A stretch of 64,000 nt of DNA from Tricholoma matsutake (Eukaryota > Basidiomycota > Agaricomycetes > Agaricales > Tricholomataceae): assembly GCA_026075535.2 (NCBI GenBank), contig AP026550.1, positions 7,688,001-7,752,000 on the forward strand, in the 5' to 3' direction. Positions 47,597-57,380 of this stretch are shown piece after piece. Numbering within the stretch: position 1 is the stretch's first letter; every line of letters starts with the position of its first letter. Both the position numbers and the translations under genes were made by a program. The notes beneath the pieces are model-generated. The model saw nothing but the letters and a program-made list of their open reading frames with translations, did not search any database and had not been told where the DNA came from.

Positions 47597-48142
47597 TTGT
47601 GTGTCCTTTCTGTTGTGGTGTGGGGTTTTTGAGGTTGGCTCTGTGGGTGTCATGGGTGGGTGGAGAGAGAGTGGTGGTGGAAGCGGCATCGTGGTTCATT
47701 GGCAGTCATGGGAATTAATTGGCAAGTGGTGCCACTTTCTTTTTTCAGGGTGCAAGCATGACCAAATGGTCTGTGCACAGCCATGGGGTATATAAGCACC
47801 CATTTCTTGGAATGCTTTTCCCCCCTGGGCTTGTCCCATTGTCCATTCCTCGACATATTATCTAGTATAAATAGTAAATACTATTAATTTAGTACACATT
47901 AGTTGTATTTTTGTTGTAAAGTAGATACATTTATATGAGTATATAATACTGTAAGAAGACCGGTTGCAATCGATTGCAACTGGTCTTCGAATGATTTTCA
48001 AATATTTTCAAAATGAGGCAACCAGCAACTGGAATGACCCCAAATATGGGCAATCACAACTGAAAAAAAGACTGGACCGAGGTTCAGTCCAGTTTGGTCC
48101 TATGGTTATTTTTGGTCCTATAGACTGGACCTTGAAACATTA

Positions 48143-48401
48143 GTTAAAGCCAAGGCCAAAACCAAAACCAAAGCCTGAATCAAAAATTCAATCTGGACCA
48201 CAGTCTGTAGATGCTGTGGAGCGCAACTATTTTGAGGAGATCGAATTTGGAGGTGTTAGTAGACTTGTTGATATCATTGACTTAATACAGGATATGGTCA
48301 GTCATTTGCCATCTTCAAAGAACACAATTTATTGTCCTTTGCAGATTAAACCTGAAAAACCAAACCTTTCAAGAACAAGGCATGCACAGTTATATGTGTG
48401 A
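48143..48401 (+). pseudogene. Right half of the acidic-tract gene
   Basis: Immediately after the hAT element the frame reads KPRPKPKPKPESKIQSG and SVDAVERNYFEEIEFGGVSR, then LVDIIDLIQDMV, and ends near 48401. It continues the Lys/Pro-rich basic stretch that stops at 45448, so the hAT insertion cut one gene. No domain recognised. Confidence 0.45.
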
Positions 48402-49330
48402 TAATTCATACCTAATAACTCATATTCCATCTATAGAAATGATTCATAGGCAAATCAGTATTGCTATGGGCTCCTGGGAAGAATGACCCAGTTACATACA
48501 CCCCATCATTCCATGTAAGCTCTACCTAGACTCATTTGCCACAATATAGTGACTTTTGGCACTCCCTTAGTTTGCTGATGAGCACTCCATGTTCAAAATT
48601 ATTCACAGTGCTGTCATAGCGGGCTATAAAGATGGCTGACCTCTGTGGATGGCTTGTCTGGAGGAGAGCACATTTTGTATACTCTCAAAGCAGGAACTTG
48701 GGAGCAAGAGTGACCAAGAGATACAAGCAATATTCTGCCAAAAACATGTTGTAATACATGACCAATTTGAGCCTAGCAAAGTGGGTACAGCCCTCTGTAC
48801 CCAATTGGATTGTGTTGTGTCATGCATGTTGGCCAGGAGAACACACTTTAGAGAGGTGTCCGACGTGTTGGTTGATTGCTATGTTGATGAATGTTTGGCT
48901 CAAATTGAGGATTCGAGCCATTCGAGCCATGAAGTCAAGTACATACAAATAAAGTGTCTTGTCTTTGTTCCCACTACTTCAGTAGTGGGTTTTACTTTCT
49001 GTCAAAATTTCACATGAAAATCCTATTATTGATTACTCCCCTACTCGACTCCTCTATACTACAATCATAAGTTTCACCCTTTCATTAAATAGGATAAAGT
49101 TACTGTTATGAGTCCTTATGTTTACATAAGAAAGACTCATTCTTAGATCCTGGATCCACCAAAAAATTCAGCGCAAATGAAAAAATCAGTGCTGTTTTAC
49201 CCACAGTCAGTAATTTGAAGCAACCATTAGTGACTTTTGAAACTGTGAGACACAAATTAGCTGAGATGCGGATTTTAGATATAAAAGGCAACTCCCAGAA
49301 TTAGCTACACTTGTAACCCGTGATCATTTC
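48402..49330 (+). other. Mostly non-coding; one unrecognised ORF
   Basis: ORF 48649-49017 (122 residues) has no match I recognise. A second ORF overlaps it in another frame (48758-48952), so it may be chance or a frameshifted relic. The rest is AT-rich. Confidence 0.3.
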
Positions 49331-49344
49331 TGGATCGACTACCC

Positions 49345-49860
49345 TTTGTGCTTGCTACCTGCAGTTCAACTGCAGGTAATGCAATTGACATTAGATGACC
49401 CTTGGCTACCCTCTCATGTGCTGGCTCTAGGCTGTGACAGCCTATCCTATGCCATAGATGGAGGTCATCAGTTGCCATCTTGAATGCCTGCTTGCTCTCT
49501 AATCACCAGTTCTCTAACCACCACCAGGATGTTATCGGCAGTTCAACTGTTGATAACATTCTGTCGACTACCTTTGTTCTGTAACCACCACCACTGGGGT
49601 GTTATCAACAGTTGAACTGTCGATAACATACTAATCGACTATCCTTGTTCTCTCCCTACCACCACTGGGGTGTTATCGACAGTTCAACTGTCAATAATGT
49701 TCTGATTGACTATCCTTGGTGCTTGCTACCTGCAGTTCAACTGCAGGTAATGTGATTGACATTACATGACCTTCAGCCGCCCTCTCCTGTGCTGGCTCTA
49801 GGCTGTGACGGCCTATCCTATGCCATAGAGGGGGTTCATCAGTTGTTGTCTATGCCAGCA
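49345..49860. repeat. Array of palindromes centred on GTTCAAC
   Basis: Five hairpins in succession, each a perfect or near-perfect inverted repeat around one central C. The outer two have arms TACCTGCAGTT (about 49357-49379 and 49727-49749). The inner three have arms GTTATCGACAGTT or one-base variants (about 49531, 49598 and 49673). The outer hairpins are each followed by the same ~110-bp flank with CTGGCTCTAGGCTGTGAC and CCTATCCTATGCCATAGA (49424 and 49790). Confidence 0.88.
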
Positions 49861-49933
49861 TGTATCCTGCACTTGACGCTCTTTTTTTTTGTCCACAACA
49901 ATAGTGCTACCTGCAGTCATAAATTAAGACATG

Positions 49934-50034
49934 AAAGCACACCCTAAATCAACACGTGACATTTTAACTTGACATGCAACCCCCCCCATTGCATGTCAAG
50001 TTAAAATGTCATGTGTTGATTTAGGGTATGCTTT
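49934..50034. repeat. Fold-back with 46-bp arms and an 8-bp C-rich spacer
   Basis: Left arm 49934-49979 and right arm 49989-50034 are inverted copies differing at only two positions. One difference is CG versus TG. The spacer is CCCCCCCC plus A. Such a structure would extrude as a cruciform. It may be a minimal fold-back transposon. Confidence 0.92.
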
Positions 50035-50259
50035 TTTGAGGTCTTTACTGTGCCCCACATATTCCAAGCCAGTCTGTGCAGAATTTGGTGGACTCCACAT
50101 GGACTAGCTTGGACTGGACCCACTCATTTGGCTCAAATGTCCTGTATATTGCTCGGACTCCTAGAGAGTCTGCACGGACTTTTGTGGAGTCCAAGCTATT
50201 TTTGGACTTTTACTCGGAGTGCACATGGACTTTGTCCAAGCAACATCAATTTACTTGGA

Positions 50260-51652
50260 CTCAGTGATGATGCTCAACCCAGAAACCCAAACAAAACCCA
50301 CAAAATGGCTTCGGATGGTATAACACGAGTCAGAGGAAGGATGTGAGGCCCTCTGGATGTCACCTGTCAGACTGACCATCAAATAGTCATAAAAGGACTG
50401 CTTGTTGAAGTGGCCCGAGGCTAAAAGAATGTGTTTTGAGGACTTGCAATGATTTTCGAGGGGTTGCAATGATTTGCAAGACGTTGCGATGATTTTCAAG
50501 ATGTCGCGATGCTTTTCAAGATGTCGCAATATTTTTCAAAGAAGTCTTGAGGAATTTCGAGTGCGCAGATATGTTCAGACGCAAGATCGGGGGACTAGAC
50601 GAGTAGTAGAAGTGAAGAAAAGGCTAATCGAGGGAAGTGAGAGCAAAAATAGTGTAATGTGAGGAATTTTGAGGAATTTTGAGGAAGTTTAGCATAAAAC
50701 ACCAAACACCAAACTTCAGACTGAATAAGACTAAACCGAACTCTCAAATCACTGTGATCTAGGAGGAAGACGATGACTTTCTTGTATTTCTTTGTATCTA
50801 GTACATCTTTTTATATAAAATAAAGAAAGTACCTAAAAAGGCTAGAGAACATGAGGCAAACATGTGGAAAACTCGAGGCAAAAGACAATAGAAGTATATC
50901 AGAACAATAAAGCGAGCCTAGAAGGGGTGAATATAACACATGATGAAGAAATAATAAGAAAGAATAGCTAAAACTGGACTGTCCTTGTTATAAATTGAAT
51001 AAAAGATCGGAAACTGCTTCAAGCGGATTGTATGTGTGCACATGCGGTCAAAATGTGTTCGATATATGTGATATAGTGTCCCATATGTCCAGCATGCATC
51101 TGAAGATCGTTCGAACAGGAAATACTGTGTCTGACAATGTTTTTCGAGGTTCGATGTTTTTCGAAGATTTTTGAAGATTCTTCGGACTTTGTTCGTGGCC
51201 TGATATTGGTGCGATATTATTCAACAATGGTAGGGGATACATCTGGCATGCGTGCAATGATTATTCGGATAGCGATATAGTGTCCAATGTCGATTTGCGA
51301 TGTTCGATGATTTTCAAAGTCAGTCGAGGAAATATTGGACTTGTTCAAAGGCCAATATTGCTGCAATATTGCTCGATACTGGTTCAGAACCCATTGATGA
51401 TGCTCCAAGTGTATATCCTGAGCTGTACGAAGGTCAGGGGAATTGTATTATAGCAGCCAAAGGCATACAAAGAATTTTGAAGTGTTGCAAAGGATTTCAA
51501 AGGATTTTCATGACTTTGTAGAGCTTCATAGAGCTTCGTAGAGCTTCGGACGGGTTCATAGAGCTTTGGAGGGGTTCATATGGGTTTGTAGAGCTTCAAC
51601 AACGATTGTAGATGTGTTTTCCAAGCTTGAACAACAAGGTGGACCTATCATC
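50260..51652 (+). repeat. 1.4-kb repeat copy 2
   Basis: Starts TGATGATGCTCAACCCAG and ends GGTGGACCTATCAT. It shares order and sequence with 45793-46990, including TATAACACRAGT, GGATGTGAGGCCCTCT, TTTTTATATAAAATAAAGAA and GAGCTGTAC. It carries more CpG than copy 1 at matched sites. Confidence 0.75.
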
Positions 51653-51756
51653 GGACAGACTCGGACAGATACATGTCCGAGTCCAGTCCAGTCCGAGTCC
51701 AGTCCATGGATGCACAACAGAGGCTTAGCTGACTACAGAAAAATTATGTATTAAAG

Positions 51757-51830
51757 TAGAATCAAACCCCAAGCCTTGTCGCCAAGCATAAATAGTGCAG
51801 TTAACCACTACACCACAGAGCTGTTATCAG
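51757..51830 (-). ncRNA. tRNA-like head of SINE copy 1
   Basis: On the minus strand a box A-like TGGTGTAGTGGTTA (51802-51815) and box B-like GGTTTGATTC (51759-51768) are spaced as in tRNA genes. The acceptor stem does not pair well, so this is a Pol III promoter relic rather than a working tRNA. Confidence 0.6.
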
Positions 51831-52464
51831 TAAGTGCAAACAATTGCATTATCTAACCATATTTAAATCATGTGACTCATGTGCAAGTTCAAGACATGTC
51901 AACAATCATTGTTGATGTTGATCACCACCATCACTCTCGATGCCACTGCCTCCCACCTCCCTCTACCACCACCACCGCCCAGTCAGCCCCTGCCTCTGAT
52001 GCCTCTTGCACCATCAGCAACAAACAGCAAACTTAGCTGAGCCGATGCAACAGGACCCAATGAGCCGAGCTGACACAATGGGCCCAAATGATGATAATTG
52101 TTGTTTGGGCCCCTAGTAAGTGTTTTTTTTTGCTTTTTGTTTTATCAATCAGCTAATTGTATTTTATTGCTTTTTAGGTTGTATGCTACTGGGCACAACC
52201 TGCCACGATGAAAAATGTGCAACCCATGCCCATGCCCACCCGATCCCCTCCTCCCCATTCAAACAGGATGTGAGGCTGTCAACATGGGCTAGGAGGGTGC
52301 CCAGGGATGCCAGGAGACCCCAGAAGGGGGATACCTGCCTAGTAAGCACCCACCAACCTCCGTAATTGCACCACGTCACACTGATGTGCCCAAACCCCCC
52401 CCCCCCCCCCAAAAAAAAACCCCCAAACGGGGGATGATGGGGATGAACGATGACAGGCCACCCA
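51831..52464. other. C-rich low-complexity and a homopolymer; no gene
   Basis: Contains CCACC-rich DNA (about 51925-51990), the GGGCCCAAA..TTTGGGCCC hairpin (52080-52112), and a long C run followed by A run (about 52394-52425). Confidence 0.55.
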
Positions 52465-52800
52465 CCCCCAGCCTCATGAGCAACTGCTCATGGGGTGGAA
52501 CATGGGTGGAACATGGGTGGAACAATGCCCAGATGCAGGGAAAGGAGATGACAACAATGCACCACCCGCCCCCAGCCTCATGAGCAACTGCTCATGGGGT
52601 GGAACATGGGTGGAACAATGCCCAGATGCAGGGAAAGGAGACGACGACAATGCACCACCTGCCCCCAGCCTCATGAGCAACTGCTTGTGGGGTGGATCGT
52701 GGGTGGAACGACACCTAGTCACAGGGATAGGAGATGACAGCGCACCACCCGCCCCCAGCCTCATGAGCAACTGCTCGTGGGGTCATGGGGTGGGTTTTTT
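52465..52800. repeat. Minisatellite of ~90-104-bp units, four copies, each with a hairpin
   Basis: Units contain CCCCCAGCCTCATGAGCAA and then CTGCTCATGGGGTGGA. The hairpin CATGAGCA-AC-TGCTCATG begins at 52475, 52579, 52672 and 52762. In units 3 and 4 the right arm has single changes (TTGTG, TCGTG). Between hairpins lie GGTGGAACAATGCCCAGATG and GGGAAAGGAGA. Confidence 0.9.
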
Positions 52801-53040
52801 TTTTCTTCTTTTTCTTTTAGCCCTCCCCCACATTTTGGGGGGAGTTTTTAAAAAATCTATAGTTTGTAATGTAGTTATTATTAGTTTTTTTTTGTATTTC
52901 TTTGATTGTATTGTATACTCCCTCACATTAGACATGAGGGATGCAGTCAATAAAATTTATTTGTTCAATTTTTGAAAGATAAATACTTGAGTTTGAGTTT
53001 GAGTTTCATAAATAAACTATGTATTACTAACAAATGATTC
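52801..53040. other. T-rich spacer
   Basis: No gene; poly-T and TTTGATTG-type DNA, with a GAGTTT triplet repeat near 52990. Confidence 0.5.
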
Positions 53041-53275
53041 TCCTGTGGCTCAGCTGGTTGATCACATGTGTTTGGTTTGTTGTGTGATGAATTGGAGGTC
53101 TTGGGTTCAATCCTTGCTCTGCACACCTATATTTTGTAGGCATGTCATGACTTTCATAAAGTCTGAAAAGCTTGGAACTCGTAAGATATCAAATTGACCC
53201 AGATTCTGCATACAGACTAGCTCGGACTCCACACAGTCTGTGCAGAGTCTGCTAGGACATGTGGGGCACTGTAAA
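53041..53275 (+). mobile_element. tRNA-headed SINE copy 2
   Basis: The head has box A-like GTGGCTCAGCTGGTTGA (53045-53061) and box B-like GGGTTCAATCC (53103-53113). The body follows, then the shared tail GACATGTGGGGCACTGTAAA ending near 53275. Orientation is opposite to copy 1. No long A tail is present. Confidence 0.65.
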
Positions 53276-53312
53276 TTACTGCCTTTTTTTAGCACATCTA
53301 CAATGAAAGTCT

Positions 53313-53850
53313 TGTATCTCACTCATTTCTTGTCCAATTAGGTTCATTTAACTACAGATGGGAAAGTACATCATTGGCCAGTCATCGGGAGAGTATTTGG
53401 CATTGTTTGGTATTGTTGTCATGGCTAAATATAGTATCTCCTTCAGTTTTCATCCAATTTGCATGATTTAACTTGCAAGTGAAAAGTATGCTGTTAGTCT
53501 ATTATTAAAAGATAATTACAAATATTTGGCATTATTTGTTCATGTATCAAAAAATCAAAAAGATGATGTCAGAGCTGGTTTTAACTCAATTGAGTTTATT
53601 TAACTTGTAGAAGGGTTTAGCTTGGGCACTTTACACTGACAAAGGTTGTTTATCTTTAATTGTTAAATCATCAAAATGCTGTATCTTGGTCAATTCTTGG
53701 CCAATGTGTTTTATTTAACTTGGAATAAGAAGATACATTATTGGCCCATAATTGAGATCATATTTGGTATTGTTTGGTATTGTTTGTGGTATCTCAGTTA
53801 GTTCTTCTTTAGTCCAACTGATTTAACCTGCAAATAAAATATATACTGTT
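53313..53850. repeat. Degenerate ~120-bp tandem repeats
   Basis: Recurring pattern GTATCTYRGTCARTTCTTG, then CCAATT, then ATTTAACTTGCA, AAGTAYAT, and TATTTGGYATTGTTTGG. Clear units start near 53313, 53436, 53682 and 53795, with a more diverged one near 53565. Confidence 0.6.
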
Positions 53851-54145
53851 TGTATGGAGTGGGTCACTTAGTCACTACTACTTTTGGACAGTGGCCAAAT
53901 TGGGTTGGCCCTGGTCATGAAAATTCAAGTGGGTGGTCAGAATAGCTGCGACCCTTTGCAACCATATATTGAGCAATATAAGTAAGATGCAATGATCAGT
54001 GGTGCTCAGAAAAAAGTAGGGAGAATGTAAAATTGAATATTTGTGTACATATTCTCAATGCCTCATCCTTTGAAACATTGGAAAGATGCTGCTGCATGTG
54101 TGGATGAAGATACCAATAGTGATGAGAGTTCTTCTGGGGTGCTGT

Positions 54146-54626
54146 TAGTGTTTAAAGGTTCAGTCTGGTCTGGTTTTTTGACCTCTAAAAGGGTTAACTG
54201 GTCTAGACCAGTACCCCAAGTCAGTTGGACCATAACTGAACTGATTAGGACCAGTCCTAATTGGTTCAGTCTACCAGTTTAGACTGGTTTCAACTGGTTT
54301 TCGACTCTAAATAAATTGTAGTATATATAGTGTTTAAGGGTCTGGTTCGGTCCAGTTTTTTGACCCAAGGGTGGTCAACCATGGACCAGAACCAGTCCAA
54401 ACTGATGCCTAAAGTAGCAAGACCGCAACCAAACCAAATAGGCTAAATTATATTACATAGTAAATAAAACTGATTCTATTTACACCCTGCAAGCAGTTGC
54501 TCACAGTGGTGTTGCTAAAAGACTGAAAGAAAAAGAATGAGATAATAAAAATAGCCCCACCATCTTGCTTTTGTAGCGAGGGTGGGGGGTCATTGTCCTG
54601 TGCCATTGAAACCCCTGCAATGAGGC
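54146..54626. mobile_element. Left ends of two hAT-like elements
   Basis: TAGTGTTTAAAGGTTCAG at 54146 and TAGTGTTTAAGGGTCTGG at 54328 both match the family's left TIR. The second is followed 160 bp later by the GCAAGCAGTTGCTCAC hairpin (54487-54506), as in the 22357 element. No matching right ends are seen in the window. Confidence 0.6.
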
Positions 54627-55620
54627 ATGGACATCTTTTGGTCTTCATCGGACCCTATGGATATGCTTCCTTGTGTTACAGATAGTCCATGGCAGATTGT
54701 TCAAGACAACAAAAAGAAACATAAATCTAAGGTTGATCCTGATGACCTTAATACTCATGCATTTGTTGTTGCTAAAGGCACAATGCCTATTCACAATGCA
54801 GATCAGATTGTTGGAACTAAGCATAAAACCATGGATGATGGTCTAGTATCTGGGCCTTCAAGGAAAAAGAAAGCCAAGTTGACATTTATTTCAGCACAAG
54901 ATTCCCCTGCTGGCTTAATATGGGACTCTGAGAATTATAGCTGTGCATATGATGCTTTGTTTTCCATTCTATGTGATATATGGATTCAGGATCCCAAGAA
55001 ATGGACAAAGTGGTTCTACTAGTTAAGTAAGCCATAGGAAATAACTACAGAGAAGTTCTCAGAGGCAGAAAAACTCTTGACATGGCAAGAGATAATGTCA
55101 GAAAGGTATTATACGAAACAAATCATGCTGTTTCCATATAGCCAAGTTGGCACCAATATTGCAGAACATGCTAGACAGTTAATGGTTAGGCCTGAGTCTC
55201 CTTGTTATGCTAAACTTCATTGCAATACATGCAACAAGATAGAACCATCTGATGCACCAGAAAATATCATGCATATAACAAGCAGCAGTTTGAAATCTAC
55301 TAATGGTTGGTTTCAGAATTGGCAAGAAGAGCCTGCAGGCAATTGTGTGCAATGTCAATCAAGTCAAAAGATTCTTTGCTGATTCTCTGTGGCTCCAGAA
55401 ATGCTTATGTTTAGCTTGAATGTGACTGGAATAGCCATAAGTAAGACAGTGAGAGTCAAGGGTGATAATAACAAAGATATTATGTTGCCTTTGAAAGATT
55501 TTGTCCACTCAGGAGAATTCCATTTTATATCATGAATTATATCTGACAAAAACGTATGGTATTATGATGGAATAACAACAAAGAGTAAGTGCTGGAATGA
55601 AGGTAATGCAACTAGCTTTT
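54627..55620 (+). pseudogene. Deubiquitinase-like cysteine peptidase pseudogene
   Basis: A linker rich in Lys and Asp is followed by GLIWDSENYSCAYDALFSIL (about 54920), which looks like the Cys box of a C19/USP-type peptidase. A second part with LTWQEIMSERYYTKQ or, in another frame, GRKTLDMARDNVRKVL shows a frame switch near 55100. YAKLHCNTCNK gives a CxxC zinc pair, with CVQC later. FHFIS-stop-IISDKNVWYYDG (about 55530) looks like the His box, with TGA where Arg is expected. Two TAG codons also occur near 55020-55035. Proteins like this sit beside agaricomycete Helitrons. As it stands it cannot be functional. Confidence 0.55.
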
Positions 55621-57380
55621 CAGAAAAAAATATATATGTCCTATAACAACAAGGTTGCAGTGTTGGCAATATATGCCAAAAAATAGCTGTTACATAGGTA
55701 GTTAGTTAGCTAGTTAATTAGTTGATCTCAGTACCTAGTTTTCATGTCAAACATCTTAATTTTAAATATTTATAATGACAGAGAGACAAAGGATTTTAAA
55801 TAAAATAAATAAATTTGTTAAAAAAAATGTAAGGACTCATACCTGCCAGACCTGGCCCTCTAACCATAAGTTTCTATTTTGCTCCTTTTTTTTCACATGC
55901 TCTCTTTGATAGGAGCTTTCGAATAACCTCAAAACAGCAGTGCTCCTCTTTGCTTGTCTATATAATTTCCAACATTTGAAGGAACTTTTTACGCATATCT
56001 TTTCCACAATGCCTAAACAAGTTGTGACAAAGAAGAAGTACTTAATTAATGCAGATATTCTGCCACTGCTTTACATTTTTTTCTTTTACAGAAGCCCGAT
56101 AATGATCAAAGCTCTGAAGTTTCCCAAACAGAGAAGTAACTAATGCACATTTGGCTTCTATTTTTTTTTTGCATTCTGCACTCAAAAATTTCTCAGAATT
56201 GACTATGATCTGGCAGCATATGTTACTATTTTCTGAGCCTTTTCTTCATTTTTGCTAGCACTGTCTTTTTGTTACCAATATAGGCTTGTTTCAGGTGAGA
56301 TAGAAAGTGATTCCTTGTAAGTTTTATTGAATGTGCACATTAAACAAAAATTTGAAAACAAATAATTAAATTCTCTAAGAAAAGGAAGCCACACACTGCA
56401 ATGTCAAGTTCACCCAAAATGTTAGTTCTGTCCTTCTCCAATCAGTTATTACTTGCTAATTCATGAGTTAGCAAATTGGTGTTGCCCCCTGTGAAGAATC
56501 TTTGGTCAAATGTCAAACCATCACCTGCTTTGTCACAACTAAAAGAAGAATTGGCTGTTTCTGTTTTGTAAGTTATCATTCATCTTTTTTCCTCTCGAAT
56601 TACGAATCTGCTCAGAACTGCATTGGATGAAGAAATGCGTGAAATCATAAGTCACAGGGACCAATTTACAACAGACTCAGTGATGTAAATGTTTACGCAT
56701 ACTGTAATCAGATCACTAATTTGTCTTTCTCATAGACAAGAAAATGCTTGCCCAAAGTCAGCTTTTCTTTTGTGAACCAGGTGGAAGTAAACTGATTTTT
56801 CCACAAATCTGGCAAATAATTACTAAAAGTAAAAACTGACAGAAGGAGGTGACACTGCACATGGAAAACAGTGAGAGAATTTATCATCGCCTGTGATATT
56901 TTATTCATTGTGGTGTGTTTTACAGCAGAATTAACAAGGATTTGGTGCCCACCCTCATAACTGTGAAAAATGAGCACACAGAGTAAACAATCATGTAATG
57001 GATATGCTCCTATCAACTCATGATTCTTGTTTGGTTAGTATGCTTATGGATCTAGATGCTTTTCCAGAAGCTGCCATATCAGATGAAGAACCTCCTTCTG
57101 TGGCAGAGTAAGTTGTTAGTTTTAACTGCTGAATTATATTGCTTACTTTGGTCAAAAGCTTGATGGCTTTTTATATGGAGAACAAGCCCCATTCATTCAT
57201 GGACAATATGGACAAGTAGATATCTATATTTCAGGTTCTTCCTGCAATTGTGTTCTGACCCATTGAGCAGTTTACTAGCTCCAAAATTACTGCAGAGCCT
57301 CAAACAAAGATAGAAGAGAAGATGCCAGAAGGGTTGGATGTAGTTCGGGATGATTCGGAAGAGCTGTAAGTCAAACTGCA
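55621..57380. other. AT-rich region with exon-like fragments only
   Basis: Short open pieces with splice-like borders (for example near 57050-57105 and 57240-57365) may be exons of the following pseudogene, but I cannot join them. A run of AAATAAATAAAT occurs near 55800. Confidence 0.35.

Larger units (their letters stand above)
45449..48142. mobile_element. hAT-like element, 2.7 kb, with a nested 1.2-kb repeat
   Basis: The left end is TAGTGTTTTAAGGTCTGG (45449) and the right end is inverted, finishing GGACCTTGAAACATTA (48142). The flanks GTTAAAGT (45441-45448) and GTTAAAGC (48143-48150) match at 7 of 8. The interior has no transposase frame. It carries the GCGAGCA-type hairpin (45676-45695 and 47433-47452), the GGGCCCAAACAATG hairpin (47563-47596), the conserved TATATAA segment (about 47790) and the repeat copy at 45793-46990. 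Confidence 0.88.
50044..51830 (-). mobile_element. tRNA-headed SINE copy 1, interrupted by a 1.4-kb repeat
   Basis: On the minus strand it starts with a tRNA-like head (51830-51757), runs through GGACT/GTCCGAG-rich DNA to 51653, is interrupted by repeat copy 2 (50260-51652), and resumes at 50259 to end in GTGGGGCACAGTAAAG at 50044. The tail and the CTGCACAGACT region match SINE copy 2 (53041-53275), which lies in the opposite orientation. Confidence 0.65.

Noticed and set aside
49345..49760. CRISPR-like array
   Set aside because: Repeats are palindromes of two types with similar, not unique, spacers, in a eukaryotic context.
45793..51652. A full LTR retrotransposon with 1.2-1.4-kb LTRs at 45793 and 50260
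   Set aside because: The sequence between the copies is the right part of a hAT element, gene relics and palindromes, with no gag or pol, and the copies sit in different host elements.
53041..53127. Functional tRNA gene
   Set aside because: A- and B-box-like motifs are present, but no acceptor or anticodon stem pairs properly, and the tail is shared with another repeat.
50044..53275. A single 3.2-kb TIR transposon with ends TTTACTGTGCCCCACAT and its inverse
   Set aside because: tRNA-like heads occur at the inner ends of both segments, so two inverted SINEs explain the inverted tails better. No target duplication was found for the outer ends.
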